Source of the DNA: CAZOOA01 sp964581355
GTDB lineage: Bacteria > Bacillota > Dethiobacteria > DTU022 > UBA8154
DNA length: 15,970 nucleotides
Assembly (NCBI GenBank): GCA_964581355.1
Contig: CAZOOA010000065.1
Coordinates: 1-15,970, forward strand
Direction of reading: 5' to 3'
Below the pieces are notes generated by a model, which was not told the DNA's origin, did no database searches, and was given only the letters and a program-made list of their open reading frames with translations. Shown in pieces: positions 1-6,440 of the stretch. How positions within the stretch are numbered: the first letter of the stretch is position 1; every line of letters begins with the position of its first letter. Made by a program: the position numbers and the translations under genes.

Positions 1-15
1 CCGCTTCCCGGGCTT

Positions 16-53
16 GGCTCCGGTTGTCTTCGTGGTAAAGTGCCAGGGCTCAG
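16..53 (-). repeat. 38-bp dispersed repeat, copy A
   Basis: This block matches the block at 15856-15893 in inverted orientation at 34 of 38 positions, and all four differences are transitions. The first 17 plus-strand bases (GGCTCCGGTTGTCTTCG) are identical to the reverse complement of the other copy. Read along the neighbouring gene it lies 10 bases after the rhomboid stop codon, and copy B likewise lies just after the stop of the last gene, in the same relative orientation. I do not recognise the family. It could be a 3'-UTR RNA element, a degenerate insertion-sequence end or another interspersed repeat. Its position at the window edge would fit an assembly that broke at a repeat. Confidence 0.6.
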
Positions 54-62
54 CTGTTGGAC

Positions 63-752
63 TTATCTGCCCGACCCGGCCATTTTTTCCAGGATGACCA
101 GGATGAGCGCCGCGAACAGGCCGGCCAGAAACCCCCCGATATGGGCCCACCAAGCAACCGATTGGGCGCTGGCAGCGTCCCCGGCCATAAGCCCGACATT
201 GACTACCTGGATAATGAACCAGATCAACAGGAAAAGCATGGCCGGCAGATGGATGGTGGTCAGCAAAAAGCCGAGGGGAACCAGGGTCAGGACCTTGGCC
301 TTGGGAAACAGGACCAGGTAGGCCCCTAAAACACCGGCTACAGCCCCGCTGGCCCCGATGGTTGGAACAGGAGAGAGCGGATTCATGAGGATATGCACCA
401 GGCTTGCGGTAACCCCTGAAAACAGGTAAAATAAGACATACCCCCCGTGGCCGAAGCGGTCTTCCACGTTATCACCAAAAACCCACAGGTAAAGCATATT
501 GCCCAGCAGGTGCAGCCAACCGCCGTGCAGGAACATGGAGCTGAAGACAGGAAGCCACAGGTCCCTGCTTAGCGGTTCACTCAGCAGGGCGATAAACCGC
601 CGGGGGATGATACCGAAATCATGATAAAATTGCAGCAGCTGGTCCGGCCCCAGGCCCATTTGATAGGCAAAAACGGCGATGTTGAGGATGATAAAGACAT
701 TGTTGATAAAAGGAAATTTGCGGGGACGGACGCTGTCTCTCAGTGGGATCAT
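63..752 (-). CDS. Rhomboid family intramembrane serine protease
   Basis: A 229-aa polytopic membrane protein with the rhomboid signature. The HGGWLHLLGN motif lies at residues 76-85 (second His and Asn of the active-site region), the catalytic Ser is S135 within GASG, and the partner His is H204 in WWAHIGGF near the C-terminus. About six hydrophobic segments are visible, the usual core for bacterial rhomboids of this length. Such proteases cut substrates within or next to transmembrane helices; the substrate here cannot be inferred. The ATG at 752 is supported by an AAAGGAGT ribosome binding site at 761-768 with 8-nt spacing. The gene is transcribed alone, divergent from the HlyD-type gene. 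Family assignment is secure; the biological role is open. Confidence 0.95.
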   Translation of the reverse strand: MIPLRDSVRPRKFPFINNVFIILNIAVFAYQMGLGPDQLLQFYHDFGIIPRRFIALLSEPLSRDLWLPVFSSMFLHGGWLHLLGNMLYLWVFGDNVEDRFGHGGYVLFYLFSGVTASLVHILMNPLSPVPTIGASGAVAGVLGAYLVLFPKAKVLTLVPLGFLLTTIHLPAMLFLLIWFIIQVVNVGLMAGDAASAQSVAWWAHIGGFLAGLFAALILVILEKMAGSGR

Positions 753-774
753 AAGAACAAACTCCTTTCCCTAT

Positions 775-803
775 ATTATAGACGTTTCAGTAGAGTTTTT
801 CCA
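775..803 (-). promoter_or_regulatory. Probable sigma-A promoter of the rhomboid gene
   Basis: On the minus strand a perfect TATAAT (775-780) is preceded by 17 bp and TGGAAA (798-803), a 4/6 match to TTGACA. The start site would fall around 768, giving a very short leader next to the ribosome binding site at 761-768. That closeness makes the assignment plausible rather than firm. Confidence 0.45.
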
Positions 804-820
804 GTGTGATCCGGGGCCGG

Positions 821-838
821 ATTTGCAGCGCTGCAAAT
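821..838. promoter_or_regulatory. 18-bp perfect palindrome, candidate operator
   Basis: ATTTGCAGCGCTGCAAAT is a perfect palindrome in the region between the divergent rhomboid and HlyD-type genes. It lies about 18 bp upstream of the predicted rhomboid -35 box. With no loop and no T-run on either side it is a poor terminator but a good shape for a dimeric regulator's site. No regulator gene is adjacent, so the function is inference. Confidence 0.4.
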
Positions 839-916
839 AAAAAATACTGCCGGTTAAACGTCCGTCCCGCAAATAAGCACTTGGAACGTATGAGCTTTTG
901 GCTGCTATTTTTGGAC

Positions 917-980
917 TTGCCGAAAGGAACCACCGGCTTCCGGTTGTCGGCTGCCGGCAACAAAGGCCTGTTTTTCAGGC
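917..980 (+). other. Potentially structured leader of the HlyD-type gene
   Basis: The leader can fold. TTGCCG (917-922) pairs with CGGCAA (955-960), enclosing ACCGG-CTT-CCGGT (932-944). A separate GCCTG-TTTTT-CAGGC hairpin (966-980) ends six bases before the ribosome binding site (AGGGAGG, 986-992). I compared it by eye with common riboswitch cores and recognised none. It may be a simple translational control element or chance pairing in GC-rich DNA. Confidence 0.25.
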
Positions 981-999
981 TATCCAGGGAGGTTTTAAA

Positions 1000-2427
1000 A
1001 TGAGCATGGGTCGTAAAACAAACTGGACACCCCACCGCTGGGAATGGGAATCCAAAGGGCAAAGGGCTTGGAGCCGCAGTGGAGCAGGGTGGAAGAAAAT
1101 GTGCGGTAAAAAGGAGCGTGCAGCGGCCTTCCAACAGTGGAAGCACAGACCGTCGGCCGGAAAGCCGGCGCTTATTCTGGCGGTTTTCTTTTTGTGCCTG
1201 TCCATACCCCTGCTCCTGCTGCCAGGCTGCCAGGTGCTGGAGGAGATGGAGCTGGTGCGCCCGGCCAGTCCTGTCACCGTTAATGAAGAAAAAGGGTTCC
1301 CCGGTGAACTGGAGCCCCTGGAAGGGCGGCTGCAGGCCGCCCGGCAGGCCCGCATTTCTGTCCCTGCGCCGGGCCGGGTGGAATCGGTGCGGGTCATGGC
1401 GGGGCAGGAAATAGCTGCCGGGGATGAGCTGTTGGTCATGGACGACCGGGAGGCATATCTGAACCTGCAAAAAGCCCGGGCAGAGCTGGCTCTGGTGGAA
1501 GCCGAGGCCGAGCGCTTGCAGGGCAGGGATGAGCTGTACCTGCTGGAGCGGGAGATCGCCTACCGGGAGGCCCTGCTGGAACACAAGACCCTGGAAAAAG
1601 AGTATTCTGTCGCCCAGCATTTATATGAGACAGATCAGATTACTGCTGCGGAATTGGAAGAAATAGAAGCAGCAGCAACGCTGGCCGAACTGAGGCTAAA
1701 CCGCCAGCAAATCCTGCTTGAGCAGCTGGAAAACGGGGAAGCCGACGCCGAGGCCGAGGCAGAGGCAGAGGCAGAGACAGAGACAGATGCCGAAGCCGAT
1801 ACAGATGCAGTAGACGGGGAAGATGCAGATACAGCAGCCGATACCGCTACAACAGAGGATGAACAAACGGGGACGGACGCAGAGGCAGCAGCAGCGGCTG
1901 AGGAGGAAACCGGGCAGGCCGATGGAAACGAGGTAGAGGAAGACAGACAGACGGCTGAGGCAGAGCGCCTTGCCGGGGAGACGGAGCAGCTAAAGCCCGA
2001 ACTGGCCCGGGCCCGGGCAGCCTATGAGTTGGCCTCGAAACGTTATGAGCAGTGCCGGGTGGAAGCACCCATAGACGGCCGGGTTTCGGAGATCCGGGTC
2101 AACGAGGGGGAATGGCTCCAGGCGGGGGAAACCGTCCTGGTAATCCAGCAGGCGGACCCTGTGAAGCTGGCGCTGGAAGTAAAAGAGGAACAACTGGGAC
2201 ATTTTGTCCCCGGTGAAACCATCCAGGTGCAGGTCCCGGCCCTGCAGGATGCCCCGCTGCCGGGCACCGTTGCCGGGATTTCTTACCTGGAACAGGGTTT
2301 GTTTACTGTAGACATTCACCTGGAAAACCCCGCAGACCGGCTCCGCCCCGGCATGACCGCCCGCGTTGACCTGGCGGCGATGGAGCAAGCCCGGCAGGAG
2401 CCAACACCCGGAGACCGCGGGGAATAA
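1000..2427 (+). CDS. HlyD / RND-type efflux adaptor, membrane-anchored, with acidic insert
   Basis: A 475-aa protein of the membrane-fusion (periplasmic adaptor) family. The order is a basic tryptophan-rich N-terminus; a hydrophobic segment (about 56-75) ending in a lipobox-like LPGC with C77; a lipoyl/barrel-sandwich half (ISVPAPGRVESV..GQEIAAGDELLVMDD); a long coiled-coil hairpin; the second lipoyl half (VEAPIDGRVSEI..GEWLQAGETVLVI); and a beta-barrel domain with LRPGMTARVDL. A run of Glu, Ala, Asp and Thr at about 247-315 is inserted at the hairpin tip. The ATG at 1000 has AGGGAGG 7 nt upstream; a longer reading from 898 lacks this. Adaptors normally pair with an ABC or RND pump, but none is adjacent here. 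It ends 24 bp before rsmA. Family is confident; substrate is unknown. Confidence 0.85.
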   Translation: MSMGRKTNWTPHRWEWESKGQRAWSRSGAGWKKMCGKKERAAAFQQWKHRPSAGKPALILAVFFLCLSIPLLLLPGCQVLEEMELVRPASPVTVNEEKGFPGELEPLEGRLQAARQARISVPAPGRVESVRVMAGQEIAAGDELLVMDDREAYLNLQKARAELALVEAEAERLQGRDELYLLEREIAYREALLEHKTLEKEYSVAQHLYETDQITAAELEEIEAAATLAELRLNRQQILLEQLENGEADAEAEAEAEAETETDAEADTDAVDGEDADTAADTATTEDEQTGTDAEAAAAAEEETGQADGNEVEEDRQTAEAERLAGETEQLKPELARARAAYELASKRYEQCRVEAPIDGRVSEIRVNEGEWLQAGETVLVIQQADPVKLALEVKEEQLGHFVPGETIQVQVPALQDAPLPGTVAGISYLEQGLFTVDIHLENPADRLRPGMTARVDLAAMEQARQEPTPGDRGE

Positions 2428-2451
2428 TAATTTAAAAAGAGGTGTTGCTGT

Positions 2452-3387
2452 GTGAACAACCCCGGTGATAACGGGGCAGGGCCAGCTCGCCAGGAAGGGC
2501 GGGGCAAGGTGACCTCCCCGACATTTTTAAAGCAAATCCTGCAGGAAAAAGGCCTGCATCCTCATAAGCGAATGGGGCAGCATTTCCTGGTGGATGAAAA
2601 TATCTTGCAGAAGATCATTGCTGCCGCTTTGCTTAAGCCCCGGGATTATGTGATAGACATCGGTGCCGGCCCGGGGGCGCTATCCCTGTCCATGGCTGAA
2701 CAGGTGGCCGGAGTAATCTCTATCGAATGGGACAGCGGGCTGGCAGGGCTGTTACAGGAAGAGGCCGGCAGCCGCGGCCTGGAGAACCTCCATGTTGTCC
2801 AGGGGGACGTGCGGCGCCTGGACCTGGAGAAAGTGTGCCGGGATACATGGGGCCACCAGGTCCTGCAGCACGGTGCGAAAGAGGCAATCAAGGTGGTGGC
2901 CAACCTGCCCTATTACCTGACTACGCCGCTGTTGTTCCAGCTCCTGCGGGGTTCTCTTCCGGTGCAGCTGTTTATTGTCATGGTCCAGCTGGAGGTGGCC
3001 CGGCGTATAGTAGCCCAACCGGCAACCCGCGATTACGGTGTTTTGACCCTTCTATGCCGCTATTACACCGAAGCGGAGCTTCTGTTCAAAGTATCCAGGC
3101 AGGTATTTTACCCGCCCCCGGCAGTGGATTCAGCGGTGGTTCGCCTGGTGCGGCGCCCTGCTCCTCCCGTTTCCGTTAGCGATGAAACAACCTTCTGGGA
3201 GATCATTGATGCTGCTTTTAACAAGCGGCGAAAAACTCTCCTCAACGCCCTGGAAGGCACGGCTTCCCTGGACCGCTCCGGCTGGAAAAACGTGCTGGAG
3301 CAGGCAGGGCTGGATCCCACCGCTCGCGGTGAGACACTGGATCTAGAGGGGTTTGCAAAGATAAGCGAAATGTTTTATAATAATTAA
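2452..3387 (+). CDS. rsmA: 16S rRNA (adenine1518-N6/adenine1519-N6)-dimethyltransferase
   Basis: KsgA/RsmA dimethylates two adjacent adenines in the 3'-terminal hairpin of 16S rRNA, using S-adenosylmethionine, late in 30S assembly. The 311-aa product shows KRMGQHFLVDENIL (39-52), the SAM-binding VIDIGAGPGALS (67-78) and the catalytic NLPYY motif beginning at N151, followed by the usual YPPPAVDSAVVRL and FNKRRKTLLNAL segments. It is slightly longer than the common 270-290 aa because of an N-terminal extension. The GTG at 2452 has AAAGAGGTG about 8 nt upstream; an internal GTG at 2509 would remove 19 residues and remains possible. The gene follows the HlyD-type gene closely and precedes DUF458 and veg, the conserved ksgA-veg neighbourhood of Firmicutes. 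Confidence 0.97.
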   Translation: MNNPGDNGAGPARQEGRGKVTSPTFLKQILQEKGLHPHKRMGQHFLVDENILQKIIAAALLKPRDYVIDIGAGPGALSLSMAEQVAGVISIEWDSGLAGLLQEEAGSRGLENLHVVQGDVRRLDLEKVCRDTWGHQVLQHGAKEAIKVVANLPYYLTTPLLFQLLRGSLPVQLFIVMVQLEVARRIVAQPATRDYGVLTLLCRYYTEAELLFKVSRQVFYPPPAVDSAVVRLVRRPAPPVSVSDETTFWEIIDAAFNKRRKTLLNALEGTASLDRSGWKNVLEQAGLDPTARGETLDLEGFAKISEMFYNN

Positions 3388-3441
3388 GGAATCCTTGAAC
3401 TTTTGGACTTTTTGGCGAATAAAATGAAAGAAGGCTTAAAA

Positions 3442-3918
3442 ATGCACTTTCACAGTCCATCAAAGGGGTCCTTGACACTGGAGGAGACATTTTTTGATGT
3501 AATCCGTTACATCAAGGAGCAGCCCCGTGAACAATATAAATTGATTATCGGCACCGACTCTCACACCCACTACGATACCAATATCATCTTTGTCACAGCT
3601 GTCATCGTCCACCGCGTGGGAAAAGGCGGGAGGTACTTTTTCCGGCGGGAAAAACAGCGCTTCTTGGAGAGTCTGAGACAGCGCATTTTTTTTGAAACCT
3701 CTTTGAGTTTGGATGTAGCCAGCCAGTTTTCTGCCCTGCTGGCCGAAAACGGCCACAGCCAGCTCAACGTGGAAATCCACCTCGATGTGGGGGAGCGAGG
3801 CGACACCAAGGAGATGATCCGCGAAGTGGTCGGGATGGTCATCGGCAGCGGATTTGACGCCCGCATCAAGCCGGACTCCTACGGGGCAACCAAAGTAGCC
3901 GACAAGTATACCAAGTAG
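3442..3918 (+). CDS. DUF458 / YkuK-like ribonuclease H-fold protein
   Basis: A 158-aa protein resembling the YkuK family (DUF458), predicted to have an RNase H-like fold. Visible signatures are an N-terminal SPSKGSL, then LIIGTDSHTH (34-43), whose Asp39 would sit on the first core strand, and a C-terminal KPDSYGATKVADKYT. Nuclease activity is inferred from the fold, not shown. The ATG at 3442 is chosen because AAAGAAGG lies 7 nt upstream; in-frame TTG 3403 and ATG 3424 would add 13 or 6 residues but have poorer sites. It lies between rsmA and veg, where B. subtilis carries yabG. It may be co-transcribed with rsmA, since no terminator is visible in the 54-bp gap. Confidence 0.8.
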   Translation: MHFHSPSKGSLTLEETFFDVIRYIKEQPREQYKLIIGTDSHTHYDTNIIFVTAVIVHRVGKGGRYFFRREKQRFLESLRQRIFFETSLSLDVASQFSALLAENGHSQLNVEIHLDVGERGDTKEMIREVVGMVIGSGFDARIKPDSYGATKVADKYTK

Positions 3919-3973
3919 TCCGGCGGAAAAATACAATAAAACCCTGAGAACATTTATTTTTTGGTCAAAATAC

Positions 3974-4002
3974 TTGACAATGCCCGGGTTTGCTGGTAAA
4001 AT
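3974..4002 (+). promoter_or_regulatory. veg promoter P1 (sigma-A)
   Basis: TTGACA (3974-3979), a 17-bp spacer and TAAAAT (3997-4002) form a near-consensus sigma-A promoter upstream of veg. The predicted start is near 4009, inside the -35/upstream region of promoter P2. Confidence 0.85.
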
Positions 4003-4013
4003 TCAAGATTCGC

Positions 4014-4042
4014 TTGACATTTTGCCGTTTTTGTGTTACATT
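4014..4042 (+). promoter_or_regulatory. veg promoter P2 (sigma-A)
   Basis: A second TTGACA (4014-4019) with a 17-bp spacer and TACATT (4037-4042) lies exactly 40 bp downstream of P1. Its start near 4049 would place the ribosome binding site GAGGTGAT (4050-4057) almost at the 5' end of the transcript. I recall that veg of B. subtilis also has strong tandem promoters. Confidence 0.75.
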
Positions 4043-4063
4043 TGTTCTTGAGGTGATGCGGAT

Positions 4064-4342
4064 ATGGTGGCAAAAGATGCCCTGGTTCAAATCCGCAAAG
4101 AGCTGGAAAACCACGTGGGTGAAAAAATAAAACTGCGTGCGAACCGGGGCCGGCGTAAGACCTTCGAGAAGGAAGGAGTGCTGGAGAGCACTTATCCCTC
4201 GATTTTCGTGATACGGGTGGAAGAGGAGCATTACAATCAAAGACTTTCTTTCACTTATTCCGATGTCCTTACAGCGACGGTTGAACTAAGCCTTTTTGGT
4301 GGGGATGATGGACCCATTTCACTCTGTGCAGTTGCCAAGTAA
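4064..4342 (+). CDS. veg: Veg protein
   Basis: A 92-aa protein that I recognise as Veg (DUF1021), a small and usually highly expressed protein of low-GC Gram-positives. In B. subtilis it has been linked to biofilm gene regulation and spore outgrowth. Diagnostic stretches are IRKELENHVGEKIKLRANRG (10-29), RRKTFEKEGVLESTYPSIFV and FTYSDVLT; the length is that of the family. The ATG at 4064 has GAGGTGAT 6 nt upstream. Two consensus promoters and a dedicated terminator make it a monocistronic, probably abundant transcript. Its place after rsmA agrees with the synteny in Bacilli and Clostridia. The biochemical function is not settled. Confidence 0.95.
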   Translation: MVAKDALVQIRKELENHVGEKIKLRANRGRRKTFEKEGVLESTYPSIFVIRVEEEHYNQRLSFTYSDVLTATVELSLFGGDDGPISLCAVAK

Positions 4343-4380
4343 ACCGAAACGAAAAATATGAACCTGAATCATAAACACTT

Positions 4381-4405
4381 AAGCCCGCTTTACGCGGGTT
4401 TTTTT
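4381..4405 (+). terminator. Intrinsic terminator of veg
   Basis: CCCGC and GCGGG pair across a TTTAC loop. The stem is extended by a G-T wobble and A-T pairs and is followed by seven T residues. It lies 38 bp after the veg stop and separates veg from the DUF3794 gene. Confidence 0.85.
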
Positions 4406-4483
4406 ATTTCCCAAAAAAAAAGTCATATTTCGCCCTCCCCGCTAATAAGTATACTAAGAGACAGCATAAGGGGGTAGGAATAT

Positions 4484-6049
4484 ATGGAAGGGAGAACGGG
4501 AAAGGGGGAAAAGCTGGAACTGCTAACTACCGGGCTTGACCTCAATGTGCTGGTAGGCGAAGCGGTCCGGCGCACCTTTTTCTTCAAGGAAATACCGGTT
4601 AATGAAGAACCCGCCTGGAAAGGCGGCAGGCCTTATCCTCTGGGAGATGTGGCCGCCTGGATCGTGCACCAGGAGGCACGCATTGATGAAAAAGACCGGG
4701 TGCTTGTCCAGGGGCGGGTCGCCGGCAAAACAACATTTTTCGGTGTCCATGGGCCCAAGGAAATTCCCCTGGAAGAAGAGGATTTCCGGCTGGGGCTGGA
4801 AATACCAGGTGTTTTGCCGGGCATGCAGGTGCATGCCCATGGCCGGGTCACCTATGCCTTTGAGGACGGCGCACCGCTGCAGTCCGAAGCCCAGGTCCTT
4901 TACCGCCTGAAAGTGGAGCTGGAAATCCTGGTTGCTGTGACCGATCCCCAGCAGCTGGAAGTTGCCGTGGGAGTGAAAGATTTGCCGGCAGAAAGGGTCA
5001 CCCGGGACCTGCTGTTGATGGAAGAACTGCTGGCAGAACAGGCCGAGTCGATCAGCCTGAGCCGGGAAGTAGAGTTCGAAGAGGAACTCTCCTACCTGAA
5101 AGTCCTCTCCTGCCGGTTACGAAATATTTCCTGGGAACTGAACAAGGAACAGATCCTGGTCAAAGGCGAACTGGAAACCGTGCTCTTTTACCTGGCGGGT
5201 GAAAAAAGCGGCTTGCTCAAGGAGACCCAGCCCTTTAACCAGCAGGTTGCCTTCCAGGTCCCCCGCAAGGAAGCCCACCTGGCTGTGTTCCCCCGGGTGG
5301 AATATGCTGCCTGCGACCTGTTGGGTCGGCGGGCCCGCCAGCGGACCTACCTGGACCTGCTCATCCGGGCTGCCCGCACGGTCCAGCAGGAGGTGGTCAC
5401 CGATGTCCAGGGAACGGCGGTAAAGAAAGAATACCTGGCCGTCTCCCGCCCGGCAGCGGCCGGGAAGGAAAACGTAGAACTGGTCCAGCGGTTGGCCTTT
5501 CCCTATCCCGATGAAATCACCGCCGGCGGGTGCAGGCTGCTCAGCCTGGGTTTTCAGCTCCAGGAAGATGCCGTCCTGGTGGAGGGGGTTTTGGAGAAAA
5601 ATGTCTACTACCTGCCCCGGCCGGAGCGGGGAGCTGAGAGCGACGAACCGCCGGAGCTGTGGCCCCTGACAGCCACCGTGGAAGAAGAATTTAGCCGGAC
5701 GATGCAGCTGCCCGGCATCTCGCCCCAGGCCTGTGCCGCTGTCTACTTCAACATGGGGACTACCGACTTTGCCCCGGCGGAAGCAGCCACCCTGCAGGTC
5801 AGCCATGCCGCCCTGGAAATCAAAACCTGGGAAATGCAGGAACACCAGGTGGTCGTCCCCCACCGGGTTCCCCCGGGGACCAGCATGGTGGTCTATGCTG
5901 TCCGGACCGGCGATACCCTGCTGAAGATCGCCCGCAGCTACGGGGTCAAGACAGGGACCATCACCGGGGCCAATCGCCTGGATGAAGATGCGGTCCTGCA
6001 GACGGGCAGCAAGCTTTTGATTCCTTTGATGTTCGAAGACCACGAATAA
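4484..6049 (+). CDS. DUF3794 (SPOCS) and LysM domain protein, SipL/SpoVID-like
   Basis: A 521-aa protein with repeated DUF3794-type segments and one C-terminal LysM domain (about 469-515, VVYAVRTGDTLLKIARSYGV onward). Repeats are recognised by recurring patterns such as ISLSREVEFEEEL and QEDAVLVEGVLEKNVYYL. This architecture is that of SipL of clostridia, which works with SpoIVA in coat assembly around the forespore, and it resembles SpoVID of bacilli; the LysM part would bind peptidoglycan or cortex. The role is inferred from architecture. The ATG at 4484 has AAGGGGGT 8 nt upstream. It is separated from veg by a terminator, so it needs its own promoter; I could not identify a convincing sigma-E or sigma-K site in 4406-4475. 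A terminator at 6227-6266 follows. Confidence 0.85.
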   Translation: MEGRTGKGEKLELLTTGLDLNVLVGEAVRRTFFFKEIPVNEEPAWKGGRPYPLGDVAAWIVHQEARIDEKDRVLVQGRVAGKTTFFGVHGPKEIPLEEEDFRLGLEIPGVLPGMQVHAHGRVTYAFEDGAPLQSEAQVLYRLKVELEILVAVTDPQQLEVAVGVKDLPAERVTRDLLLMEELLAEQAESISLSREVEFEEELSYLKVLSCRLRNISWELNKEQILVKGELETVLFYLAGEKSGLLKETQPFNQQVAFQVPRKEAHLAVFPRVEYAACDLLGRRARQRTYLDLLIRAARTVQQEVVTDVQGTAVKKEYLAVSRPAAAGKENVELVQRLAFPYPDEITAGGCRLLSLGFQLQEDAVLVEGVLEKNVYYLPRPERGAESDEPPELWPLTATVEEEFSRTMQLPGISPQACAAVYFNMGTTDFAPAEAATLQVSHAALEIKTWEMQEHQVVVPHRVPPGTSMVVYAVRTGDTLLKIARSYGVKTGTITGANRLDEDAVLQTGSKLLIPLMFEDHE

Positions 6050-6226
6050 AGCGAGTCAGGCACCAGCGGCAAAACAAAGCAGGGAGCTGTTATCCGCGCC
6101 TGACAGGCATAAAGGGCACTGCCCGGTTCTCCATCATCCCCGGTCCCGCCTTCGAAGGTAAAGGCGATATGGGAACGCACCTGCTTTCCGCCTCCTTAAT
6201 CCGGGGATGGCGTACGTTTTGGAATT
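6050..6226 (+). other. Spacer with potential RNA structure, no gene recognised
   Basis: After the stop codon of the DUF3794/LysM gene, GTCAGGC (6055-6061) can pair with GCCTGAC (6098-6104), and GGGC-ACT-GCCC forms a small hairpin at 6114-6124. No convincing plus-strand gene is present. On the minus strand an AAGGAGG (6191-6197) lies 10 nt before a GTG at 6180 opening an 80-codon frame antisense to the end of the LysM gene. I do not accept that frame as a gene but record it. Confidence 0.3.
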
Positions 6227-6266
6227 AAAAACCGCCCCTCTCATTATAGGGAGGGACGGTTTTTTT
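6227..6266 (+). terminator. Intrinsic terminator of the DUF3794/LysM gene, possibly bidirectional
   Basis: AAAACCG-C-CCCTC pairs with GAGGG-A-CGGTTTT as a 12-bp stem interrupted by one C-A mismatch. The loop contains ATTATA, and a run of seven T residues follows. The A-rich left flank would give a short U-run in the opposite direction, so minus-strand read-through past queT could also stop here. Confidence 0.85.
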
Positions 6267-6417
6267 ACTTGCCTGCTGAACAGGGTTGAGCGGAAAAGAC
6301 AGGAGAAACCGCCTGCCCGCCTGGAGAGGCCAGTCAGGACGGCCTGGTTGTGTTGTTCCGGCAGCCGCTTCTTCGTTGCTTCTTTTCTGCTTATTGCCTG
6401 GCTGTTTGCCCCGGGAT

Positions 6418-6440
6418 AAAACCCCGACCTGCCGGGTTTT
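6418..6440 (-). terminator. Intrinsic terminator of queT
   Basis: Directly after the queT stop codon, the minus strand reads AAAACCC, a nine-base loop and GGGTTTT, a 7-bp stem ending in four T residues. It is short, but its position and symmetry fit a Rho-independent stop. Confidence 0.6.

Noticed and set aside
787..1620. 277-codon minus-strand frame across the rhomboid/HlyD intergenic region
   Set aside because: It overlaps the well-supported adaptor gene, covers the intergenic palindrome, and its product is a Gln/Pro/Leu-rich sequence typical of antisense frames in GC-rich DNA.
722..1880. Shared CGGGGACGGACGC at about 722-734 and 1868-1880, similar to the palindromic element core
   Set aside because: Both are within coding sequence (rhomboid N-terminus and the adaptor acidic insert), with no inverted-repeat context, so they are not taken as copies of the element.
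5117..6043. 308-codon open frame on the minus strand
   Set aside because: It is antisense to the DUF3794/LysM gene, with no family-like motifs; the plus frame has a clear LysM domain.
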